Source: Lunularia cruciata (taxonomy: Eukaryota; Streptophyta; Marchantiopsida; Lunulariales; Lunulariaceae). From it: a stretch of 64,000 nt of DNA. The position numbers and the translations under genes are program-made. Positions 12,673 to 25,338 of this stretch are shown piece after piece. The notes below the pieces were generated by a model that was not told the DNA's origin, did no database searches, and worked only from the letters and a program-made list of their open reading frames with translations. Position 1 is the stretch's first letter, and the number at the start of each line of letters is the position of its first letter. Location of the stretch: contig OX419758.1 in the NCBI GenBank assembly GCA_948567375.1, positions 29,207,001-29,271,000 of the forward strand, given 5' to 3'.

Positions 12673-14379
12673 ATGAAGCTTTCTATGTGTCGGGACGAAG
12701 GCTCCTTGTTGGCATGTCAAGCGCCGGAAGGGGGATTATTGCTCAATAAGAGATGCGGGCCTGGAGGCTCAGAACTTATCACCCCCGAAAAGCCCGTGAA
12801 GATACGAGCTTTCACATTGTCTGAGTTAGAGACCGCTACAGGTCGCTTCGCGAAGAGAAGTTTCCTTGGGAAGGGAAGTCATGGCTGTCTGTACAAAGGA
12901 GTGCTTAAAGATGGGAAGATAGTGTCCATAAAGAGGCAAGAGTATTTGCAGGACGAGATTGCTTTCAACAATGAGCTAGAAATCCTGTCTACTCTACACA
13001 GTCATCGCTTTGTCAATTTATTAGGATCCGGCAAAGGTCCTGACGCTCATGAGAAGCTTCTCGTGGTGGAATTCATGGCCAACGGGTCTTTGCATGACGT
13101 GCTACATCACAGCCCAGAGCCATTGAGTTGGGCAATGCGGGTGCAAATAGCTCTTCAAGTAGCAAAATCCATTTTGTCTCTGCACTCAGCCAGTCCTCCT
13201 GTGATTCACAGGGATGTTAAAAGTGCAAACGTTATGATCGACGGGAAGTGGAATGCGAAGCTCGGAGGATTTGGCCTTGCGTTCCGGGGCAATGTGGAAG
13301 ACAACAGAGCCCGGGCTGTGCATCCCTCTGGAACTGCGGGGTATATGGATACAGAGAATGAGACTCCCTCACGCCTCAGTACGAAGGTGGATGTGTTCAG
13401 TTTCGGCGTTTTATTATTGGAGCTGCTTAGCGGTCGGAGGGCGATTGATGTTCGTCACAAGCCTCCCAATATCATCGACTGGGCTTTACCGCTTATCAAG
13501 CAAGGGAAACCTCACTGCGTGTATGACTGTAAGTTGGAATTCCAGTCAGAGCATGCCAAAGGACTCAGGCTTCTGGCTTCAATTGCTGCAAGGTGTGTCC
13601 GGCGAACAAGTTTACGACGACCATCCATGCTTAACGTTGTGGCCGGACTTCAGGAAGTGAGTAAGAGGATTCCAATGCCCAAGTGGATAGGATTGGCCAA
13701 TGTCTTGAAAAGGACGGCAAGTTGGGATATCCGACATGGACGTGACGTGAACAGTAGCCCGGAGTTTATAGATATGATGCATTCTCCGAGAGACAGGTCA
13801 AAGTCCGCTACCAAATTCACGAGGTTACAGCCGATTTACGCAGAGAAGAAGACTGTGGATAGAGGTTCTAAGAAGAGCTCGGTGATAACGCAATCTAAAC
13901 TAGGGCAGTCCCGTGAAGAAGCCCGTTTGAGTTCGGTGGATCGTCTCAAAGCGTGTGTCATCGAACAGCTTCGAAGACCGACGAAATCGAAAGGAAAGGA
14001 GGAGGAGCAGGATGAACTCGACAACCCACGATTAGAACATCCTCGGGACATTCTGGACATTTCTCTGGGAGGGCAGAAGAGGACGTACAATCAATGGCGG
14101 AATCCCGTTTTTGACGCCTCGAGGTCACCCGAGAAAGTGATCTTCCCAACAGATTTGTCTGTGAGAACCACTCATCGGTCGACTTTTTCTGATGGAGCTA
14201 TCCCACTGATCACGGCAGAAGCAAGAGCAGCTCGCCTGGATTCCGCAGCTTGCTTGCCTCACCAAGCTCTTAGAGTATCCACGAAGATAAGATCACGTTC
14301 TGTGAAGACATCTACGAGGAAGTCCCATATCAAAACCCGAGCAAGCTATGAGAAAGAAGAAGCTCTTCTTCCCTGGTAG
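12673..14379 (+). CDS. Receptor-like cytoplasmic protein kinase-like protein, DFG motif altered (CRINKLY4-related group)
   Basis: Single-exon gene of 568 codons. The kinase domain spans about residues 63-333: glycine loop GKGSHG (66-71), Lys87 in SIKR, Glu101, HRDVKSAN (179-186), and the C-lobe block VDVFSFGVLLLELLSGRRAID. The stretch PPNIIDWALPLIKQGK is typical of the plant At3g51990/At5g23170 group related to CRINKLY4. There is no signal peptide or membrane segment, so it is probably cytosolic. The magnesium-binding DFG reads GFG at 199-201 (codons GGA TTT GGC), although the HRD aspartate and the Lys-Glu pair remain. That predicts weak or no catalysis and a scaffold or allosteric role. The DPE-like motif is also changed (DTEN). 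A ~235-residue basic, serine-rich, probably disordered tail follows. Start: the first ATG of the long frame. The reading frame is certain; group assignment is from memory of the family. Confidence 0.88.
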   Translation: MKLSMCRDEGSLLACQAPEGGLLLNKRCGPGGSELITPEKPVKIRAFTLSELETATGRFAKRSFLGKGSHGCLYKGVLKDGKIVSIKRQEYLQDEIAFNNELEILSTLHSHRFVNLLGSGKGPDAHEKLLVVEFMANGSLHDVLHHSPEPLSWAMRVQIALQVAKSILSLHSASPPVIHRDVKSANVMIDGKWNAKLGGFGLAFRGNVEDNRARAVHPSGTAGYMDTENETPSRLSTKVDVFSFGVLLLELLSGRRAIDVRHKPPNIIDWALPLIKQGKPHCVYDCKLEFQSEHAKGLRLLASIAARCVRRTSLRRPSMLNVVAGLQEVSKRIPMPKWIGLANVLKRTASWDIRHGRDVNSSPEFIDMMHSPRDRSKSATKFTRLQPIYAEKKTVDRGSKKSSVITQSKLGQSREEARLSSVDRLKACVIEQLRRPTKSKGKEEEQDELDNPRLEHPRDILDISLGGQKRTYNQWRNPVFDASRSPEKVIFPTDLSVRTTHRSTFSDGAIPLITAEARAARLDSAACLPHQALRVSTKIRSRSVKTSTRKSHIKTRASYEKEEALLPW

Positions 14380-16252
14380 TCGTTTTAGGGAGTCCAGATT
14401 ACAACTCTGCACCCTGTTACATGTTACTCGACTGTGCCGCAGTCCGTGAGCATAAAAATCTCTGCCCTACATTTGGTTTCTCCCAGGAGTTACTTCGATG
14501 AATCTAAAACGAAAGAAGCGCACGTGAACTTTACATCAAGGTACTTTCAAGGTGTCAAAGCTTATTCTCAAAGGTCGGAACAACCCGTTGCAGTTAGCTA
14601 CTTAGCTTCTGTACTATAGCGCATAGTCTAGCCTGTATGTAGCTTGTACAACATAGTAGGATTCAAAGTTTATTTTTCCCCCTCTGCTGTGAATCATAGC
14701 TTGGGATGCAGGTTCAAGAACAGGAATAGGGATCGACTTTACTTAGCACAAAAGTAATTGATATGGTCAGGAAATAGTAGAATAGAGGTAGAAGTAGATT
14801 ATTGTCACAACATGTACGCCACTCGTGTAACTTTGAACAAAAGCATTACCATTACAGGTCTGTGATTTCTTCGCAGCGAACAATATTACGGTTGTTCTCT
14901 CAGAAACGTAAAATATCTCTGGCACTGCTTGCAGAGAGCACACTGTGTTACCGGGGAGAATGAGGACTCGCTTGTCCTGCCAAGTTGCAGTGACTTCATT
15001 GTGGATACCTAGGAGAAGAACTTCCTAGTGGCAAGTGTGTTGCGCACAGGGAGAGTACAAAACACTGGGACAGCGCCACGAACACAGGCGAAACAGGCGA
15101 AATCCTAGTTAATTAGTTTCATTTCCAAAAGGATTTATCGTTCAACAACCAACAAGCCGTAACTCTTTACTGTACTGTAGCGTGCACACAGTAACATGTT
15201 CTTGAAGTGGGGGTTTATTCTGGTGTCCTATTGCAGTACTATTTCGGCCGAGGAATTCACTTCCTCGTGCCCTGTTAGACACTCTTGCTTCCTCATACCC
15301 TTAACTGCGCCTTTTGCTTACCCGTACTTCCAGCACGAGTGGGTCACACAGCATCCGCGTAACCGCTACTGGAATGCTCTAAACTTGAAACACATAGCAG
15401 CCGCGCATCCATTACCGGAATATTACACGACTTGAAACTATCGTGGAATCATCGCGTCCTACCCCGGTGAGATATGAACGCAACGCTGGTAAATCAGAAG
15501 GATTCTCCCGGTGCAGTGACAATTTACCGGGACCCGCGGTGCGTACCAAGCAAAAGTGACAGTTGGGAGTACGAGGAAGGAACAAAGTACTTACAGGGGT
15601 ATGAGTAAGTCCTGGTCTCGGCTCCGAGTGGTGTCGTGGACATAAAATGTTGACGAGTACTTCTCTAAGATTCAGGCGATGTTAGTGTCACAGTGCGCCA
15701 GTTCTGTTCTTTCCGAATTGTTGGACAATGGAACGTACTTTTGTCTGCCTGCTGTGCAACACAGACACAGTACAAAGTGTTGCACGGTCTCTCCTCACAA
15801 GGGCTTCCTCCTGAACCATTGTTCCTGCATTTTGCTAGAAATTTTAACAGACGATTTGTTGGTATGACTTGATAAGAAGCCGTGTTTCCTTCAACCCTGA
15901 TTGTGTATCGCTCTCAGTATAGATGGGAAACTCATATGATGTATATTTCTCGGCAGGGCAGATTAGACCAAGTCATTCGACGTGTGAAAGAGAAATCTAC
16001 CTTGAATTTTGATTGTATGTTCCACGTTTGATCTTCCTCACAGTACCTAGATTATAGTGTCCGTTATGTCGTGTTTCCCAAACATTATGGGCAAGAATAC
16101 AAGACGAAGAAACGAGGTACAAACGGCAAAGACGGCAATCAATGACAGGGGAATACAGCATACAGTAGTTGCTGTTAGCAGTAAGTTCTTGTTATCTGCA
16201 CTCGATATAGTTAGAACTTAGGACTACACTTAATACACACACACTACACTTC

Positions 16253-16285
16253 TGCGCGCAAATAATTTTGAGTTATTTGCGCGCA
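16253..16285. repeat. 13-bp perfect hairpin, GC-rich tips
   Basis: TGCGCGCAAATAA (16253-16265) and its exact reverse complement (16273-16285) flank the 7-nt loop TTTTGAG. It stands at the edge of the compositional change into the AT-rich tract. No TIR-flanked element or target duplication was found around it. Confidence 0.6.
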
Positions 16286-16669
16286 AAACCTGCTTGAGGA
16301 ATAAAAACAGCTATGAAAATTAAAGATGATAAAGCCATGAAACTAGTATGTAGGTTTAGCTATCAAACATTCATAATTTTCATTAAATTTTAAAATTTAT
16401 GTATTTAAGAAACAGATGCAGGCAACTCAAGTTAATAAAATTCAGAATAAATTTCTTAATAAATCCGATTAAATTATTTTCATAGTTGAAAGAAAAGCAT
16501 AATCTCAAATTTACATAATCTAGATATCTGGAATCTTAACTAGAGTTGGAAGCATAGTGAACGTAAACTTCAGGTGAAAATTGAATATCCTTAAAGTCAA
16601 CAAGACTGTAGAAAACGATCGAGTTACGCAAAGGATATCTACACCAACCGATTTATATTAAATATGTCT

Positions 16670-17490
16670 AACATAGATTAATTGACAAGTTTAGGTTAGT
16701 TCAGTCGTAGAGGCTGCGCTCCATTTAACACGTCGGGCTTTCTGGGCCTTAGGTTGCAAGATTTCTCACACATGGTAAAACATAGATTAATTGACAAGTT
16801 TAGGTTGAGTTAAGTCATCAGGAGGAGTTAGAGGTTGCACTCCATCTACACATTGGGCCTTATGGCCGCAAGACTTGCCGGGCTTGCTACACATGAGGGG
16901 GTTTTACTTTTGGGATAAACGGGAGATAGGTTCATTGCGTTAACCGCCCATCGACCAAATCAAGTTTATTCATGAAAAGTTCCGTGACAATTTAGGGTTT
17001 GGGTTATTTTCGGTTCGATATTGATTTTGATTCAAGTTTTCGGGTCAATCTAGATTTGGGTTAATTTTCGGTTCGATATTAATTTTAGTCCAGTTTTCGG
17101 GTCTTTTGATTGACAGCATATGCCATAGATCGTAAATGTTTATGGATCAGGAAAATCATAATCCATTAACTTTTATAGGATCAAGTTTTTGGACTTCATG
17201 GTTCACAGGATATTCCATAGACGGTAAACATTTATGGATCACAATAATCATGATTAGTTAATACCTCCCGTATAACACAAATATCCCTCCCACCACACAA
17301 ATACTCCTCTTACCCCGTGATAACCTATAGGACACTTCATAAATCTCCCATACAAAAAGTTTTCGGATGCGGAACTGGCCAAAGTGAAACCCTTTATGGT
17401 TCAACATAGACTAATGGACAAGTTTAGTTAATAGGAGGAGGTAGAGGTTACAGGCCATCGACGCGTTGGTCCTTAGGACCACAAGACTGG
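16670..17490 (+). repeat. Three imperfect copies of a ~110-bp sequence
   Basis: Copies begin near 16670, 16779 and 17403 with ACATAGA(T/C)TAAT(T/G)GACAAGTTTAG. Each is followed by a pattern containing AGAGG, CCAT, a CG-rich block and GGCC...GCAAGA (or CCACAAGA). The first two are back to back and the third lies 500 bp away in the same orientation. The first copy contains TTAGTTCAGTCGTAGAG, similar to a tRNA A box, but no proper B box follows at the right spacing. Confidence 0.5.
16995..17103 (+). repeat. Two tandem ~55-bp units
   Basis: The units at 16995-17046 and 17053-17103 share TTTGGGTTA, TTTTCGGTTCGATATT and AGTTTTCGGGTC with a few substitutions. The function is unknown. Confidence 0.55.
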
Positions 17491-19140
17491 TCACGAGACC
17501 AAAAGTCCAATATCATCGAAGCTTTTCTCCATGAAGAATGATGCTTCTTGCCATTGAAATATTGGACACAACGGGGATTAAACGTTCCCATAAACATCCC
17601 GTAAATTTATTTAAAGGGTCCTGTAAACTAATACAGGTTTACTTACATATTTATAAAAACTTCCCGTGCAAATCCAGGGTTTCAATTGGTTCTTTTTGGG
17701 GTCACTATTTCGGGTAATATGTTTGATAATTAAGTTCCATCGACCTCGTGTAACCTGTCAAAAGTTACGGGTCATGTCTCCAATCTCCCGTAACGTTTCA
17801 GGACGATACGGGAGTTCAGCCGCGTAACATTTCCGGAGATGAATAGATTCTCGTCTCACACATGACGACCTCTCCCGTAAATTCCCTGTAGAATTATTAA
17901 CGGGAGCTGAAAAGCGATTCTTGAAGCTACTATATCGCCTAGTAAATGATTAACAATCAAGGCACTAGTAGAGATAGGAAGTAATGAGCAATATTGCACT
18001 TTAGTTATTAGTTTGCAATGGCTTTTCCAACATCTTTTGATGGATTCAGTAGCAATAGCAACAAAGATGGAAGACTCAAGATTTAATCTAGTGAATTATT
18101 TAAAATAATTTGTTATTATTCAAAGTCCTAGCCAATTCAAAATATCTCTACCAATTGCTCACTAATTTAGGAAAATATAGCTAAATCAATGATAATTTGC
18201 CAACCCCAAATCTCTAGTCATGAATTTGACGACACTTTTTAATCTTACATCAACTCATCTCAAAATCTGGGACTTTTTAATCCAATTCAACTTGTAATTC
18301 TAGCAATTTAACAAATTTGTCTCCAATTCACCATAGTGTCTTCGCTTTTGGAATTTATGAGAGATGGGCACCTCTAGTAAATATTTTAATGGGTCCGCAA
18401 CCAAAATTCAGTTTATTCACTAACAAGGTTGTAACAATTTAGGGTTCAGATTAAATGTCTGTCGAGGGGAAATTTTGGGCCTAATTCTTGGAGCTTATGG
18501 CACATGTGACATCTTGTAGACTGCAAAAGTCATAAAAATAGTGACCCATTAACCTTTAGAGGAAACTGCAGTTGGGTAATATACTATTCAACTATATATA
18601 ACACTCAATTATAGGCTTATTTACTCATGCTAGTTGAAGCTAATAGATATCCAAACTAGGTCAACCTTAAACCATATTATGTTAGGCTAAAATTACTATC
18701 TATTTTTCAAATTGAATGATCATGTATATTCTCAATATAAATCAAGTAAGTAATTATATGTCATTCAATTAATTAGGTCAATTTTATACCTCAGTTACAA
18801 AAACAAGAGAATAAATAACAAACTAGACAAGAAGGTCCACTGAATTCAGAGATTTGAGAAAAATCTCTTGGAACCAAACTTCTAATAAAACCAAATTCAA
18901 CTTTTTTCAAAATGTGAGAATAGAATCCAAGTAGAAGAGAATGAAATTTAAAGACAAAAGAAAAAGATTTAATTTTAGAAAAGCCATATTCTATTTTCTA
19001 TATAACAAAGAACTAGATTCAATTACATAAGAAAAGAAAAGAAAATTTAAGTGTGAGATAATTAATTTTAAGTTAAAATATCAAGGTTTAATTCCAAACT
19101 CGTAAATCCAAAGAATTAAATTTGAGTTCAAGAAAAACAA

Positions 19141-19177
19141 AGATAAAAGATAAAAGATAAAAGATAAAAGATAAAAG
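19141..19177 (+). repeat. Microsatellite (AGATAAA)5
   Basis: Five full copies and a partial copy of the 7-bp unit AGATAAA lie in AT-rich DNA. This is probably replication slippage. Confidence 0.85.
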
Positions 19178-20050
19178 TTCAAGTTTTATAAAACCAAATT
19201 CAATTTCAAAACTGATTCCAATACTTAATCTAGAGAACTAAATTCAAGTACAATAGTACAAAAATCTAAGACAAGATATCAAGTCTAGGTAATTAAATTC
19301 ATTTTGAAAACCAGATCCAATAAAAAGAAAAATTTTTCAACTTTGATATGGTTAAGCTCAATCAACCAATGGAACTATTCAACAATAATATATCATACAG
19401 AAAGATATTAGAAATCTCAATCTCCGAACTCTTTTGCATTGAATGTACTTGTAGCATTAATTTTTGAATTTTAAGATTATATCTTTCTACAATATTTGTG
19501 AAATTTTTCTGTATATCTTTGAATCTTGATAATTTTTCCCTTGACAACACACAAAGCTTCAAGTTGTAGTAGTTAGCTCAAATTCTATAATTGAGAAAAA
19601 TATTTTTTAATATAGGTATTAATATAATAAATTATTGCTTATTAAAAAATGAATACATTTCTCTAAAAAATTATATCTTATTCTTATATTGCTTAATCTT
19701 TTTCTCTTATATTCACTTTTTTCTCTTATGTAAAAGTAAGTGCAAAACCAATCAATTTCTATAAAATTGCTCAAAGAAGTTAAATTTTCCTCAAATGGAT
19801 CTCCTACAAATTGCTCATATGTAATTACTCTTATATATGCTAAAATTAATCTTGCTCTTTTATTGGAATTTATCCTTATTGATTGACTCTCAATTCTTTT
19901 GGTCTTTTATTAAGATGATCTCAATCAACATACTTTGCTTTTGCTAGAATGTACTCCTTCCTTTCCATTGACTCAAATTCCTCTAGAATTGATTCAAATT
20001 CTAAGACCTGGTTATAAGCTTCTCATTTATATGGTTTGGTTCCAAGTGAG

Positions 20051-20110
20051 ACTTGGAAGGCAAGATGTAGACTTGGAAGGCAAGATGTAGACTTGGAAGG
20101 CAAGATGTAG
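20051..20110 (+). repeat. Three exact tandem 20-bp units
   Basis: The unit ACTTGGAAGGCAAGATGTAG is repeated three times without change. It is GC-richer than its surroundings and 95 bp from the perfect hairpin at 20205-20249. The array shifts the reading frame with each unit, which argues against coding. Confidence 0.85.
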
Positions 20111-20204
20111 CAAGCATCAATAGTTTGAGACATTGATTTAGATGTTTTCTTGGACGAGTTGCCTTCAAAAGTAGCTTTGTTCTTGGTTTTCTTTATTGTG
20201 AATT

Positions 20205-20249
20205 CATTTACAATATACTCTTGGCGTTCCCAAGAGTATATTGTAAATG
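20205..20249. repeat. 20-bp perfect hairpin, 5-nt loop
   Basis: The left arm 20205-20224 and right arm 20230-20249 are exact reverse complements around the loop CGTTC. Such a perfect stem in otherwise degenerate DNA suggests a recent fold-back duplication or a small-RNA-producing hairpin. Open frames crossing it on both strands encode similar peptides simply because of the palindrome. Confidence 0.75.
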
Positions 20250-23200
20250 GATCAACTTTTTTAACATTGGCATTAGCTTTAGATCTATTAGAAAATTTCT
20301 CTCTACAAATTGCAAGATTTCTCTCGCTAAATTTGATGTCCTTGAAGTTCATCCTCAGGTTGTCTTTGAGAATGCACTCTTGAAAAAGGAGAATTTAGAT
20401 ATACATGCTTGTAATTAGCATAAACTTTCTTCCATATCTTCTTAAGAATCAAATGCAATAGATTTACCCTTTTTCTTGCTAAACTTTGCAAAAGACATTG
20501 GATGATCTTGGCCAATTCTACAAACATGATCTTTAGAGAGAATATTAAGCCCAACTTACTTCTTGCTCCTTAAATATTTCTTTACCATTTCTATTATTCC
20601 ACTCAATTTTTTTCATTCCTCTTATGTATAGACTTTCTTGATTCTAATTACTTCCCTTTCTTTGTACTCAATCTAACTTTTCTTCTCACCTTGTATGAAT
20701 TTAAAGGAAAATCCTCCATACACTCACTTGAATCCTCATTTTTTGCCTCAAAATCAAGATTATGATTATCATCATAACTATCTCTTTATCATTACTATGA
20801 ATGCAACAATCACTACACCAATCATGTAGAGTGTTGCTATATTCATCTTTGTTCAATTATCTCACTCTTAAGCCTTGTTGAGACTTTTTGGATAGTGGAT
20901 AAATTGCTATAAAGTATAGATTCAATTGCAATGATAAAGGAATGAAAGGAGTAAGAACTTAAAGCTTTGGTAATATAAAGATAATTTAGTTAAGATACAA
21001 CATAAAATACTTCCAAAAAATATTTCCTTAACCTAAATTGGGAATTTCTTAGAGCTTTGCACAAATTTATTTCAATGTGAGGAGTTTTTTTCTCTAAGAT
21101 AGCTCTAATGAAAATGGCTCTTCATACTTAAGTACTTGATTGATAATCCCGTCAATAATGTTGATTATATTATCCCGTTGATTATGTTTAAGATCAAAAT
21201 ACTCTTTATTAATATAATTAGAGTTTGATAGCTTAAGTTCTAAGATCTTCTTCTAACATTCAGCTCAATCATACAAAAGATATCTCTTTCTTCTTTCTTC
21301 TCTCTTTCTTTGTTTAGTGACTATGGCACTGATCATCCTTGATCCCAATAATCACTCTTGTTATACCACCATGAAATTGATTTTAGTTGGCCTCAATTAT
21401 TTGTTGATGTGATTAGCTCTTCTTGAGCAATGGAAGCTTGAATGAAAATGCTAGTTGAAAATTATCCACAAAGATTAAAGATTGTGCAATATCTTGGGTA
21501 AAAGTATTTTCAAGAGTGACTTCAATTGGTCACTCTTGCACATTTATGATTATTGACTAACCTTAGTTAACCTTAGTGAAACATATATTTGATGACCATA
21601 TTTCAAGTGAATATTTATTAGATATCCTTATCATTATCTCTCTATATATACACCTAATTTGTAGGTTCCTTGAGCTTGTTATATTGAATCATTCAAGAAA
21701 AATTGATATATCATAATAGACATAGAGTCTTTTTTCATGAAAATAAAATTTTCATCTAAACTTTATTCAATCTAAATGTGTGGTTAAAATTTTTTTCCAA
21801 GTTTGTGATTGAACATTATGACAACACAATATTGATGTACTGATAGTAAAAATGGAAAGAATAGGTCATTCCCTTGAGGGTACGGGTCAGATAAAACATA
21901 TTGTTGTGTAGGTAACATTATACAATATATAAAATAACTCATATAGAAAGTCCAAGTACTACAAGAACCAAAATATAAACTATAAATATGCAACCATAAT
22001 CATAATAAGTTAAGCCAATCCCCTTTTAGCACCATAGTTTTTGGGTTATTATTTCTAACTTTCTCCACCTAGCCAAGAGGTTAGAAGGCTTAACAAGGAA
22101 TAATTGAGCTTCTTGAGACTCTAGCTCAAATTAAACCTATACTTGGAAGAAAAAATAATCATTCATCCATACAATATCAATTATAATCATGATGGTGTTA
22201 AGGGCTATCCTAATGGTGCAAATAATATAATGTGTTATCCATTCAAGAGGCAAAAGTAGACACATACATACTCAAAACTATTTACAATCTTATAGCCAAT
22301 TCAAAGTCTAATTGGGGCCCTTATGGTACCCCGCCTTGTCCAACCTCTATAACATATGGTTTCTACTATTCTTAATAAAGGAGAGGAGTGAGAAAGTAGC
22401 ATTTGGGTGTACTTTAATTTTTATAATGCATCACATTTTGGATAAAGAGAAGGTAACCATGGGTGATAACACACTCCATTTTGGATGGGTTGTGTTGATC
22501 AAGTTTGGTTAATGGGAAGAACCCAAATTCTAGGTTGGTGTACCTCTTATTGATTATTAAGCATATGATATTTAACTTCAAGTTAAAGGAAGCACATATA
22601 ATATAGGGTTTCAAATCCTAGATCAAAGAAATTTTGGGATTAGTGATATCCTTAAAATATTTTATGGGTACCCATAAAGAGGATTTTGACAAGAAATGAA
22701 ATATCTTCTATAATTTTAGGGTTGAAGAAAGTAATTTATATTTGGGCTAAAAATGTTTCAAATATAGATGATAGAATCATAGAATTTTTATGGGTTAGGG
22801 TGATTTGTAACTCATAAAAAACTATGAGACATGCTTTAGTTTTCTCATAAATTCTTTTAAATACAAGCTTATCGGAGGGTTTTAGATTTAGGGCCTACTA
22901 AAATTATGGGTAGTGAACCTAAGTCCACTGTTTATGGATTCAACATAAAAATTATTCTCTCAAGAGGGAGTGCTTCCATAAACTGAATACCGGTGATGAA
23001 AAAAAGTTATAGGAACTTGGGAGTTTCATTTTAGACATTTTATTATAATCTCTAAGTAGTTATCAACTAGGCAAGACATTAGTGAGTGTTAGGTGATAAG
23101 AAGGAAAATGGATTAGTAATAGAAATCCATGGAGTGACACACCTCTCAAAAAAGAGCATGTGAACTATTCTTATGTTCAAGTGTAAGAATATAACAAAGA

Positions 23201-25338
23201 GTGGGAGAAGAGTGATTTTGAAATTTTCCTTCCCCACCTTACAAGCAATGTGAGTTGAAGATTTTATTTAATTCAAATTCATGCCAAATGTTGCACTCAC
23301 AAAAAAAGTGCAAAATAAAGAGATAATGTAGTATGGCATTGTCTTCAAAATTTAGAAGTGAAAACTTTGAGAGTTCAATTCAAAATTGATTCCATTTGAA
23401 AACCATGAGAATGATGGGAGAAGTTCACTTGAATGTAATTTCTCTTTCTATTTCACAATTGAGTGCTTTCATCCTAGACTCAACAAACACTTCCCATTTG
23501 TAGAGTTATTGAATATGGTTTCATTGGGACCCCATGTGGCAAACAAAGTGAAGGTAGTGAGGAAGATAGATTTAGCATGATTCCTTATCATTATGTACAA
23601 ATTTTGAATTATTTAGAAGATCTCAAGCATTTTGGTCAAATTCATGGAGTTTGCAAGAGTACAAGGGAATGCCTTACGAACAAAGAGTGCAAGTAGGGAT
23701 GAAGAACCATAGAAGATAAATTGAATCACATGTGTACTCACTTTGACACAATGGATTCAATATTTGGTGGTTGAGCAAATATAACTCCACCAATGCTAGT
23801 AAGTGTTGGAGATGGGTGATGACGTTCATATCTCAGGACCATGTATTAGAGAAGAGGTTCACAGGGCTAGAAAAAAGAGTCATGCCTTTGAAGATAGTGT
23901 AGTGGATAATTTTAACAAAAGGTAATCACCCAAATATCAAAGAGTTTGAAGAGGATTCTACTGCCCTTGTTGCAAGGAATTCCTTTTAGTGTTCCTACCA
24001 GCCAAGGGCAGAAGTATTTTATTGTTTGAAGAGTAGAGTTGGGTAAATTCAGAATAAATTTTACCAATACATGAGGATGTTCCATCTATGAGTGTTCTAG
24101 TGAGTCATGTAGATGTTATTCCTTTGTATAGGTGAGACATAAGAATAGTGGATGAAATGCTGTCTTAGGATATCCAAGAAGTAAGAACAAAAATGGATGA
24201 GATCCAAGAGGGTAGAGTAGAAGAGGAGATATGAGAAGGCAAGAGTGATTCAAGGAAGAAGAGTAGAATCTCAAAGGTAAATTTGAAGATGATACCAACC
24301 ATTGTAGTAAATGGCTACTTTACTCTTAATAAGTTTGAGAAAGATGCAAATAGCCAAAATAGAGGTACAAAAGATTGCAAAGCTAGAGAAGCATAAATAT
24401 TTTATTGAGGCAAAGAAGAGTGAAGTTGAGGTTGAGCACATATTTAGATCCAAGAATATTAAGAATAAAGTAGAGAAACTTAGTCTTAGTGAGTGAAATG
24501 AAAAAATTGATATACTTTTAATCTATGACTCTTGAACTAGCAATGACAAGAAAAATTCTTGAGGAAATTAAGAGAATCATTATTAACATTATTCATATAG
24601 ATTTAGAACATACTTATTCATACAATGGCTATGGAGCAGATCCTAAATTTTGAGTACCTACCAAAAATGATGACTATAGTGATGATTTTGACATGTAAAC
24701 CTTTGTAATAAAATTTGGAGCAAATGGCTTCTTTTGCAATTCACACAAAATGTCTTCTTTTACAATTTGATTAGGATCCAATTAGTGAAATCTTATATGA
24801 TTAAAATTGCTCATTATTCACTTGAGGACAAGAAGTAGATTGATAATGAGCACTTTTGTCTCTTATAGAATGTGAATGAATATGACAGTAAGTTTCATTC
24901 ACTTTGCAACAATTGCTAGTATGATAGATGTTGTGCAAAAAGCAAAAATATCTCAAATAAAAACTTGCAAAAAAAAAAGAGACATACCATGCCAAATTCA
25001 TAGTGTTGTTTAAAGTGGCATGCACAGGATGCATTATATGTAGGTATTGTGGTATGCACGGGCTGCATGGTGGTAGAAAACAAGTGCTTGAACTTTTTCT
25101 ATTATTTTTTGAACCCTCTACTTGTGATTAATCTATTTCTTCTACTTCTTACACAAATATGGTTTCCTCTCTCTTAAAAGAGCCATGATTTGATAAGTGA
25201 GTGATGTTTATTTCTTTTTTAGTTCCTTTAGTGAAGCACTTACTAGTATACTAGTGTGTGAGGTTATATGCTCAAGACATGAATATCCAAGAAATAATCT
25301 TGGTTGTTACACTTAGAATGGTTAAGTTTGAGATGGGG

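Larger units (their letters stand above)
14380..25333. other. Long non-coding stretch, AT-rich from about 18 kb
   Basis: No supported gene. 14380-16250 has ordinary composition and includes the kinase 3' flank. 16660-17900 holds imperfect repeats. From about 18.1 kb the sequence is strongly AT-rich with runs of A and T and short scattered frames, none with a known domain; it looks like old, eroded repeat DNA. Frames at 20023-20418 overlap a tandem repeat and a perfect hairpin and are not convincing genes. 22-24.8 kb holds a few plus frames (for example 24311-24496, Lys/Glu-rich) that I could not assign. Confidence 0.45.

Noticed and set aside
12673-14379. Reading the kinase as a membrane receptor kinase
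   Set aside because: No signal peptide, ectodomain or hydrophobic segment in the frame; upstream sequence shows no exon I could join.
16990-17005. TTTAGGGTTTGGG similar to plant telomere repeat
   Set aside because: A single diverged copy within a tandem repeat, not an interstitial telomere array.
20051-20110. Possible CRISPR-like array
   Set aside because: The 20-bp units are directly adjacent without spacers, and the genome is eukaryotic.
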